From Chloroflexota bacterium (GTDB lineage: Bacteria; Chloroflexota; Dehalococcoidia; E44-bin15), in the NCBI GenBank assembly GCA_015222405.1, contig JADFVG010000186.1:1-5316 (forward strand): DNA of 5,316 bases. The letters run 5' to 3'. The position numbers and the translations under genes are program-made. Each line of letters begins with the position of its first letter. Positions within the stretch are counted from its first letter, which is position 1. The notes beneath the pieces were generated by a model, which saw only the letters and a list, made by a program, of their open reading frames with translations, did no database searches and had not been told where the DNA came from. Positions 1 to 4,119 of this stretch are shown here, in pieces.

Positions 1-262
1 CTTCCACCACGTTTTGCAGCCCTTTAGGAACAAGCTTCATCCTCCTGGTGGCGGCATAGGCCACTCCCCCCAATACCAGAATGGTGAGCCAGGCAGCCAA
101 CACAGTATTGGTAATGGGAAAGCCAGCGATGGAGAAAACCTCCTCCGCAGGAAGGCTCACCTCCGGCTCGGGGACAGCAAGAAGGAGGCGGCCTAATGCG
201 AGGAGCAGAATCGCAGCCAGGGCTATGACTATTATCTTGCCCCGGCGGCTAAGTCTAGGCAC
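1..262 (-). CDS. atpB: F0F1 ATP synthase subunit a, N-terminal part (runs off left edge)
   Basis: This is the membrane subunit a of the F0 sector, which forms the proton half-channels against the c-ring. Only the first 87 residues are in the window; the catalytic-arginine helices lie outside. The visible protein has a basic N-terminus (PRLSRRGK), a hydrophobic segment at about residues 10-30, the stretch LPAEEVFSIAGFPITNT (37-53), a second hydrophobic helix at about 51-71, and then TRRMKLVPKGLQNVVE (72-87). This matches the N-terminal pattern of AtpB, where the 'KLVPxGLQN' segment precedes the main helices. The start is GTG at 262-260. An AGGGGGG Shine-Dalgarno-like run lies just upstream, and no other in-frame ATG occurs before residue 75. 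The GTG shares its first G with the TAG stop of the upstream AtpI-type gene (TAGTG), so translation is probably coupled. Family assignment is confident by eye; the C-terminus is unseen. Confidence 0.88.
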   Translation of the reverse strand, partial: MPRLSRRGKIIVIALAAILLLALGRLLLAVPEPEVSLPAEEVFSIAGFPITNTVLAAWLTILVLGGVAYAATRRMKLVPKGLQNVVE

Positions 263-492
263 TAGCTACCCCCCTTGCGTTTTCCCCATCTATCCCCGAG
301 GGCTGAGAGAAGCATGCGGTAAGTGCCAACGAAGGCAAGAAAGAGTCCAAAACCAAGCCCAAGCAGTATAAACAGGGCGTATGGTCCCACTTTATCGCCC
401 ACATAATCCCCTAAGTACAACCCCCCGGCAATGCAGCCGCCAATCCAAAACCCAATGCCGCTAAACCTCAGCACCTCCACCCATCGATTCAC
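262..492 (-). CDS. AtpI/AtpZ-type ATP synthase accessory membrane protein
   Basis: This is a small (76-residue) membrane protein of the kind encoded first in many bacterial atp operons. Family members are thought to help assemble the c-ring or F0 sector, or to handle magnesium/calcium; the exact role here is inferred. Two hydrophobic helices are visible (about residues 10-28 and 37-58). They are rich in spaced glycines (GIGFWIGGCIAGGLYLGDYVG, 12-32, then GP and GLGFGLFLAFVGTYRML, 45-61), the small-residue helix pattern of the AtpZ/AtpI families. The tail is basic (DRWGKRKGGS). The start is GTG at 492-490, preceded by GGGG about eight bases upstream. It is the first gene after the promoter at 520-548, and its stop overlaps the subunit a start by one base. 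The AtpI versus AtpZ label cannot be settled by eye, so no symbol is given. Confidence 0.82.
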   Translation of the reverse strand: MNRWVEVLRFSGIGFWIGGCIAGGLYLGDYVGDKVGPYALFILLGLGFGLFLAFVGTYRMLLSALGDRWGKRKGGS

Positions 493-519
493 AGCTAACC
501 CCGCAAGTATTTCTCAACC

Positions 520-548
520 AGTATATCATAGGCCTTCGTCCCGAGCAA
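520..548 (-). promoter_or_regulatory. Probable sigma-70-type promoter of the atp operon
   Basis: On the minus strand a weak -35 TTGCTC (548-543) is separated by exactly 17 bases from TATACT (525-520, five of six matches to TATAAT). TGA immediately precedes the -10 box, giving an extended -10 that can compensate for the weak -35. Transcription would start near 513, leaving a leader of about 20 bases before the GTG of the AtpI-type gene. It lies directly downstream of the terminator at 569-599, so the atp operon is likely an independent unit. Predicted from sequence only. Confidence 0.6.
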
Positions 549-554
549 TCTTTA

Positions 555-566
555 CCGCCATGGCGG
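555..566. repeat. 12-base perfect palindrome upstream of the atp promoter
   Basis: CCGCCATGGCGG is a perfect inverted repeat without a spacer. It ends seven bases upstream of the proposed -35 box of the atp promoter and lies three bases beyond the terminator T-tract. A perfect 12-base dyad here could be a protein-binding site at an activator-like position, or part of the terminator surroundings, or chance. Nothing in the sequence identifies a regulator. Confidence 0.3.
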
Positions 567-568
567 CA

Positions 569-599
569 TAATAAAACCCCAGACAGGCTGCCCGGGGTT
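569..599 (-). terminator. Intrinsic terminator of the DUF151/zinc-ribbon unit
   Basis: Read on the minus strand, arm AACCCCGGGCA (599-589) pairs with TGTCTGGGGTT (585-575) around a three-base loop GCC. This gives 11 base pairs, two of them G-U. The 3' arm runs into a T-rich tract (TTTTATTA). The hairpin lies about 38 bases past the stop of the zinc-ribbon gene and just before the atp promoter. In the plus direction no T-tract follows, so it should act only on leftward transcripts. Confidence 0.75.
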
Positions 600-637
600 A
601 TGTCAAACTCAATATTCGGTACTAACGCAATTACACC

Positions 638-964
638 TCATTCCTCGGCGAAAAGTTGGACAAAGTCTCCATCGAAGCTTTTGAGGAAAATGTGGAGATC
701 CAGGACATCGTCGGCACCCACCGCCTCAAGGTCGCGGAATTTAACTCGCTCCCTTTCGGTAAAGTCGGTGAGCAACTGAGGGGACTCCCCCTCCTTAATC
801 ACCGCAGCCACCAAGGCCTGACTGCCGCAAGCGGAGCAAGAGACACTTAAAAACCAGAGGTCATCGCGCTGACCAAGGATGGTTACGTTTCCACCCTCAT
901 AAGGCTGTCCACAGACACCACATTTTATGGTGGTGATTAATCTTCTGATAAACTCTCTTTCCAT
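638..964 (-). CDS. Small zinc-ribbon protein of unknown function
   Basis: A 108-residue soluble protein with two CXXC knuckles: C15-G-V-C18 and C43-S-A-C46. The 24-residue loop between them contains GGNVTILGQRDDLWFLSVS. This is a classic four-cysteine zinc-ribbon arrangement in which a metal is probably bound and both strands around it are beta-like. After the ribbon comes a hydrophobic strand (ALVAAVI), then an acidic, leucine-rich C-terminal half (LLTDFTERERVKFRDLEAVGADDVLDLHIFL) that looks helical. I do not recognise a named family. The reading frame is open upstream to a TTG at 1003. The ATG at 964 is preferred because it follows the stop of the upstream gene by ten bases and has GGGA about five bases upstream, whereas the TTG would lie 29 bases inside that gene. 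It is cotranscribed with the DUF151 gene and followed by a terminator, so the two may act together; that is inference. Confidence 0.75.
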   Translation of the reverse strand: MEREFIRRLITTIKCGVCGQPYEGGNVTILGQRDDLWFLSVSCSACGSQALVAAVIKEGESPQLLTDFTERERVKFRDLEAVGADDVLDLHIFLKSFDGDFVQLFAEE

Positions 965-969
965 TCCTT

Positions 970-973
970 TCCC
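970..973 (-). promoter_or_regulatory. Ribosome binding site choosing the start of the zinc-ribbon gene
   Basis: GGGA lies five bases before the ATG at 964, in the ten-base gap after the TAG (977-975) of the upstream gene. It supports a 108-residue product over the 121-residue reading from TTG at 1003. Confidence 0.5.
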
Positions 974-974
974 G

Positions 975-1511
975 CTACGATTTGTCCTTATCCATATCCT
1001 CAAGGTTCAGAGTATCGATGAAATCGGTAAATGGGGAAAGCTTTTTCATCTCCTCATCGCTGATCTTCTCTTTACCTTCATGCCCGAACGGGATAAGCTT
1101 GCCGCTCTCCTTATCCAGCACTATCCCCGCCTTGTCCAGTACCGATTCCTCGGCGTAGATTGGCACGTTGACCCTCACCGCAAGGGCGATGGCGTCACTG
1201 GGGCGGGAATCGACCTCCAGAGCCTCGCCATTGACACTAAGAATTATCTTGGCATAGAAGGTATCGTTTCGAAGGTCACAGACAACGATAGAGGTGACCG
1301 TAGCCCCCAGGGTATCGATAACGCTGCGCAGCAGGTCATGGGTCAGAGGTCGGGGAACAGTGACATCCTGCAGCTTTACCGCTATAGAATCTGCCTCCGC
1401 AGGACCGATCCAGATCGGGAGGTAACGCTCCGCCTCCTTCTCCCTGAGGATGACCACCCGCTGGTAGTTCATCATGCTCATTCGAATGCTATCGACAGTC
1501 ATCTCTCTCAC
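975..1511 (-). CDS. Bifunctional nuclease domain (BFN/DUF151) protein
   Basis: A 178-residue protein with the DUF151/BFN fold. The family is named after a plant bifunctional nuclease with RNase and DNase activity; the role of bacterial members is poorly defined, so nuclease activity here is a family-level inference. Diagnostic blocks in order: NYQRVVILREKEAERYLPIWIG opening at residues 15-36, the PAEADSIA block (37-44), RPLTHDLL (54-61), FYAKIIL (85-91), and the signature DSRPSDAIALAVR (101-113). An acidic, lysine-rich C-terminal extension follows (about 140-178), probably flexible. The start is GTG at 1511-1509, with AGGGGG six bases upstream; an ATG three codons later is possible but is worse placed relative to that site. 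It is the first gene after a strong promoter (1538-1566) and is followed after ten bases by the zinc-ribbon gene. Confidence 0.9.
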   Translation of the reverse strand: MREMTVDSIRMSMMNYQRVVILREKEAERYLPIWIGPAEADSIAVKLQDVTVPRPLTHDLLRSVIDTLGATVTSIVVCDLRNDTFYAKIILSVNGEALEVDSRPSDAIALAVRVNVPIYAEESVLDKAGIVLDKESGKLIPFGHEGKEKISDEEMKKLSPFTDFIDTLNLEDMDKDKS

Positions 1512-1514
1512 TGC

Positions 1515-1523
1515 TCACCCCCT
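1515..1523 (-). promoter_or_regulatory. Ribosome binding site of the DUF151 gene
   Basis: AGGGGGTGA on the minus strand. Its AGGGGG core (1523-1518) stands six bases from the GTG at 1511 and 15 bases from the ATG at 1502, which favours the GTG start. Confidence 0.6.
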
Positions 1524-1537
1524 GGCTTGTCGCTAGT

Positions 1538-1566
1538 ATTCTATCCCATACATCGCCCACTGTCAA
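1538..1566 (-). promoter_or_regulatory. Strong sigma-70-type promoter for the DUF151/zinc-ribbon unit
   Basis: A consensus -35 TTGACA (1566-1561) and a -10 TAGAAT (1543-1538, five of six matches) are separated by exactly 17 bases on the minus strand. The predicted start near 1531 gives a leader of about 20 bases before the GTG. The -35 box begins only two bases past the stop of the DUF951 gene. No terminator is visible between the two, so transcripts from pyrF may also read into this unit. Confidence 0.75.
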
Positions 1567-1568
1567 CT

Positions 1569-1775
1569 TCAATGGCCTTCTTCAACATGCTCACCACCTC
1601 GGGAGAGAAAAGCCCTCACCCTGCGCACAAAAACACCCCGCTCCAGAAGGATGCGGCGATGGCACTTTTGACACCTGATCCCGATGTCAGCCCCGACCCT
1701 GATCACCTCCCATTGGTCGCCGCCACAGGGATGCTTCTTCTTCAGCCGAACAATATCACCAACCTTAATCTCCAT
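1569..1775 (-). CDS. DUF951 family protein
   Basis: A 68-residue basic protein matching the DUF951 pattern: GDIVRLKKKHPCGGDQWEVI (residues 6-25), GADIGIRCQKCHRRILLERG (28-47), and the tail RRVRAFL (51-57). The first part resembles a KOW/SH3-like small barrel. C17, C35 and C38, with H15 or H39, could form a metal site. The family is common in Firmicutes and Chloroflexota and has no established function; an RNA- or nucleic-acid-binding role is only a guess from its size, charge and barrel-like look. The ATG (1775-1773) lies inside the last codons of pyrF, an overlap of 11 bases. There is no convincing Shine-Dalgarno sequence, so translation is probably coupled to pyrF. Confidence 0.85.
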   Translation of the reverse strand: MEIKVGDIVRLKKKHPCGGDQWEVIRVGADIGIRCQKCHRRILLERGVFVRRVRAFLSRGGEHVEEGH

Positions 1776-2577
1776 GGCGTGCCGTCAGATAATGGTTGAT
1801 CTCGTGGCGCAGTTTCAAGGCAGCCTCTCGTGCCGCCGGGGCGAAATCTGCCCCCCGCGATGCATACAGAATCTGCCGCGAAGAGCTGATGATCACCTTT
1901 TCGCCCTTAGCATCAACACCATAGCGAACTGCCTCAGCAAGATCGCCCCCCTGAGCGCCAATCCCGGGAATGAGCAGCAGCATTTCAGGGCAGAGCTCGC
2001 GCACCCACCTCAGTTCCTCGGGATAGGTGGCACCCACCACCAGACCCACATTGCCATAGAGGTTCCACTCTTTCGCTCTCTCAGCAACCAGCTCAAAGAG
2101 AGGGCGGGAGGTCTGAAGCAGAGGGAGCGCCTGAAAATGAGCCGAGCCCAAATTGGAGGTGCGGCAAAGGATAAACACCCCTTTTTCTTTATACTCAATG
2201 AAGGGCTCAATGGAATCGCGGCCGAGATAGGGGTTTACCGTTGCCGCATCGAAGCCAAAGGTTTCAAACAGCGCCTTAGCATAGGCGCGGGCAGTGCTGC
2301 CGATATCGCTGCGCTTGGCATCGCCGATGATAGGGATGGACTCAGGTATGTGGGCCATCGTCTGCTCCAGGGCCCTGAGCCCTTCGATTCCCAGGGCCTC
2401 ATAGAAGGCGAGGTTGGGCTTATAGGCGCATACCAGGTCCGAGGTGGCATCCACAATCGCTTTGTTGAACTCGAGGACATCCACATCGGGCATTAGCTCG
2501 GGGTCGGGGTCGAGCCCGATGCAAAGAAGACTCTTATTGCTACGAGCAGCCTGAAGCAGCTTTTCCGAGAAGTCCAT
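1765..2577 (-). CDS. pyrF: Orotidine 5'-phosphate decarboxylase (type 2)
   Basis: Catalyses decarboxylation of OMP to UMP, the last step of de novo pyrimidine synthesis, in the cytoplasm. The 270-residue length fits the longer type 2 subfamily, as opposed to the roughly 230-residue type 1. Visible landmarks: LCIGLDPDP (18-26, substrate-binding Asp23); AYKPNLAFYE (51-60, Lys53); the catalytic charged network in IIGDAKRSDIGST (83-95) with Asp86, Lys88 and Asp91; VNPYLGRDS (114-122); the phosphate-binding region VGATYPEEL (181-189); PGIGAQGGD (204-212); and SSSR with Arg234 near the C-terminus. All expected catalytic residues are present. The ATG at 2577 has GAGGG five bases upstream and lies 16 bases past the -10 of its promoter. 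It stands apart from other pyr genes in this window and shares its transcript with the DUF951 gene. Confidence 0.96.
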   Translation of the reverse strand: MDFSEKLLQAARSNKSLLCIGLDPDPELMPDVDVLEFNKAIVDATSDLVCAYKPNLAFYEALGIEGLRALEQTMAHIPESIPIIGDAKRSDIGSTARAYAKALFETFGFDAATVNPYLGRDSIEPFIEYKEKGVFILCRTSNLGSAHFQALPLLQTSRPLFELVAERAKEWNLYGNVGLVVGATYPEELRWVRELCPEMLLLIPGIGAQGGDLAEAVRYGVDAKGEKVIISSSRQILYASRGADFAPAAREAALKLRHEINHYLTARHGD

Positions 2578-2592
2578 CTCGCCCTCAAAGCG

Positions 2593-2621
2593 ATGATACC
2601 AACAGTGTGAGACAGCGTCAA
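2593..2621 (-). promoter_or_regulatory. Probable promoter of pyrF-DUF951
   Basis: On the minus strand, TTGACG (2621-2616, five of six matches) and TATCAT (2598-2593, five of six for the mirrored minus reading) are 17 bases apart. The predicted start near 2586 leaves only about nine bases of leader, which contain the GAGGG ribosome binding site. No attenuator or PyrR-type structure would fit in so short a leader. Confidence 0.65.
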
Positions 2622-2633
2622 GTGAAAAGCTTC

Positions 2634-2662
2634 TTGAACAATTGCCTAGCCTATGCTATGAT
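2634..2662 (+). promoter_or_regulatory. Probable promoter of the ybeY-radical SAM-dnaX operon
   Basis: TTGAAC (2634-2639) and TATGAT (2657-2662, five of six matches) have a 17-base spacer, with TGC just before the -10 box (an extended -10). The predicted start near 2669 gives a leader of about 12 bases starting just before the GGGGG ribosome binding site. It is divergent from the pyrF promoter, with only 12 bases between the two -35 boxes. Confidence 0.68.
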
Positions 2663-2670
2663 GCCGAAAA

Positions 2671-2675
2671 GGGGG
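2671..2675 (+). promoter_or_regulatory. Ribosome binding site deciding the ybeY start
   Basis: GGGGG five bases before the ATG at 2681. The alternative in-frame TTG at 2642 would lie upstream of the -10 box and outside the predicted transcript, so the ATG at 2681 is preferred. Confidence 0.65.
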
Positions 2676-2680
2676 CTTCA

Positions 2681-3184
2681 ATGTCGCCCTGCGAGCTTTA
2701 TGTCAAGATCGATAAGCCCTTTCGCGGATTTGTCGATGAAGAGTGGCTACGGCGAATCGTGGAGCAGACCCTGGCCAAGGAGGGGGTAGAGGTTACGGTT
2801 GAGCTCGGTGTGGTGATTACCGACGCCAAGGCGATACGAAAGCTCAATAAGAGATACCGAGGCAGAGATGAAGCCACCGATGTTCTTTCCTTCGCCCTCA
2901 TGGAGGAAAACCCATCCCTTAAGGCACCCCCCTTCATCACCCCTCCTGATGGTGTGCTCCATCTGGGCGAGGTGATACTATCCTACCCCCAGGCGGTGAT
3001 CCAAGCTCAGGAACATAACCATCCCCTGGAGCGGGAGCTAGCGCTGCTGGTGATTCACGGTGTGCTTCACCTCCTGGGCCATGAAGATGAGGATGCCGAG
3101 GCTGAACTCAGGATGAGGGCGGAGGAGGAGCGGATATTGGGAGAGCTGAGCGATGACGGTCTATTACGAGTTGCCACCCTTTAG
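2681..3184 (+). CDS. ybeY: Endoribonuclease YbeY, 16S rRNA maturation (UPF0054)
   Basis: A single-strand-specific, metal-dependent endoribonuclease involved in 16S rRNA 3'-end maturation and ribosome quality control. The 167-residue protein shows the family's ordered landmarks: LNKRYRGRDEATDVLSF (residues 55-71), LHLGEVILS (93-101), and the metal-site motif starting HGVLHLLG (126-133). The usual motif is HGxLHLxGYDH with three zinc-binding histidines. Here the first two are His126 and His130, but the third position (136) is Asp within GHEDED, and an extra His134 stands two residues before it. The protein may use Asp136 or His134 as the third ligand. A short insert between LSF and LGE (about residues 74-91, proline-rich) is typical in its position. 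It is first in the operon; its last 32 bases overlap the radical SAM gene. Confidence 0.92.
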   Translation: MSPCELYVKIDKPFRGFVDEEWLRRIVEQTLAKEGVEVTVELGVVITDAKAIRKLNKRYRGRDEATDVLSFALMEENPSLKAPPFITPPDGVLHLGEVILSYPQAVIQAQEHNHPLERELALLVIHGVLHLLGHEDEDAEAELRMRAEEERILGELSDDGLLRVATL

Positions 3185-4109
3185 ACCTCCCACCGAGGCC
3201 TATAGCCTCCTGATCAGGGCAACGAGAAATTGCTCCTGGAACCGTTGCGAGTTCTGCAGCATGTATAAGGGCTCCAGGCTGGAATTAAGGGCGGTGGAGG
3301 AGGTGAAGCAGGATATAATAACGGCGAAAATGATCGCCGATGAGATAATGGAATGGGCGTGGAAGATAGGATACGGCGACCGTGTAGGTATGGTAGCCAG
3401 GGCCAATGGCATCCTCTGGCTCAACGATGGTTTGGTGAAAAATGTCTTCATCGGGGACTCCAACAGCGTCATCATGAAGACCGAGGACTTCGCCCAGATC
3501 ATAAGCTTCCTCTATCAAACCTTCCCCCACCTAGAGCGGGTTACGAGCTACGCAAGGGCAAAGACCTTGGTCAAGAAAAGACCCGATGAGCTGAGAACGC
3601 TTCGGGAGGCTGGCCTCAGCAGGCTGCACGTGGGATTGGAAACCGGCGACGATGAGCTTCTTGAATATGTGAAGAAGGGCGCTACCGCCGAGGAGATGAT
3701 CATTGGGGGTAGGAAAGCTATAGCGGCGGGCTTTGAGCTCTCTGAATACGTGATGCCCGGACTGGGGGGAAAGGAGCGCTGGGAGCAGCATGCCGGGGAG
3801 ACCGCCAGGGTGCTAAACGAGATAAATCCCCATTTCATCCGCCTCAGGACACTGGGGCTGGCACCCAACACCCCCCTTTATGAGAAGAACCGGCAGGGCG
3901 AGTTCACCCTGCAATCCTTAGAAGGACTTCTCATTGAAGTGCGCACCCTAATCCAGAACCTTGAGGTGACATCACAGCTTGTGGCTAGCGATTTCGCAAG
4001 CAATTTCTATTTGCCCCAGGTTGACGGCAAGCTCCCTGACGATAAGGGTAGAATGCTGAGAGCTTTAGATAATGCCTTAGAAAAGGCTCAATCCAGGGCA
4101 AGGGCATAA
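3153..4109 (+). CDS. Radical SAM enzyme of unknown function
   Basis: A 318-residue radical SAM protein that reductively cleaves S-adenosylmethionine using a [4Fe-4S] cluster; the substrate is unknown. The N-terminal block YELPPFRPPTEAYSLLIRAT (5-24) leads into the cluster motif C27-SWNR-C32-EF-C35. That spacing is CX4CX2C, not the classic CX3CX2C, and is followed by MYKG. An alpha-helical insert follows (about 44-95), then the strand VFIGDSN (98-104), SYARAKTL (132-139), and GLETGDDELLEYVKKG (161-176), which resembles the Elp3/HemN-like core strand with its Glu. Next come YVMPGLGG (199-206) and a helical C-terminus. No cobalamin-binding, TRAM or SPASM domain is visible. The ATG at 3153 has GGGAG nine bases upstream, and no later usable start precedes the cysteines. 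It overlaps ybeY by 32 bases and precedes dnaX by ten bases, so the three are probably cotranscribed. The placement does not reveal the substrate. Confidence 0.88.
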   Translation: MTVYYELPPFRPPTEAYSLLIRATRNCSWNRCEFCSMYKGSRLELRAVEEVKQDIITAKMIADEIMEWAWKIGYGDRVGMVARANGILWLNDGLVKNVFIGDSNSVIMKTEDFAQIISFLYQTFPHLERVTSYARAKTLVKKRPDELRTLREAGLSRLHVGLETGDDELLEYVKKGATAEEMIIGGRKAIAAGFELSEYVMPGLGGKERWEQHAGETARVLNEINPHFIRLRTLGLAPNTPLYEKNRQGEFTLQSLEGLLIEVRTLIQNLEVTSQLVASDFASNFYLPQVDGKLPDDKGRMLRALDNALEKAQSRARA

Positions 4110-4119
4110 GGGCGAAAAA

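Noticed and set aside
578..606. TTGACA at 606-601 on the minus strand as a -35 box for the atp operon
   Set aside because: No -10-like hexamer stands 16-18 bases downstream, and the region there is the terminator hairpin. The promoter at 520-548 is better.
965..1003. Longer zinc-ribbon protein from TTG at 1003
   Set aside because: It would start 29 bases inside the DUF151 gene. The ATG at 964 follows the stop codon closely and has its own GGGA site.
927..1799. Plus-strand open frame of 290 codons opposite the DUF151 and DUF951 genes
   Set aside because: It lies antisense to two recognisable protein families and spans the promoter between them. Its translation resembles no family and is a by-product of codon bias on the other strand.
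1684..2496. Plus-strand open frame of 270 codons opposite pyrF
   Set aside because: The minus strand encodes a full OMP decarboxylase with all catalytic residues; the plus frame has no family features.
2642..2680. Longer ybeY from TTG at 2642
   Set aside because: The TTG lies upstream of the predicted -10 box and lacks a ribosome binding site. The family N-terminus fits the ATG at 2681, which has GGGGG in front.
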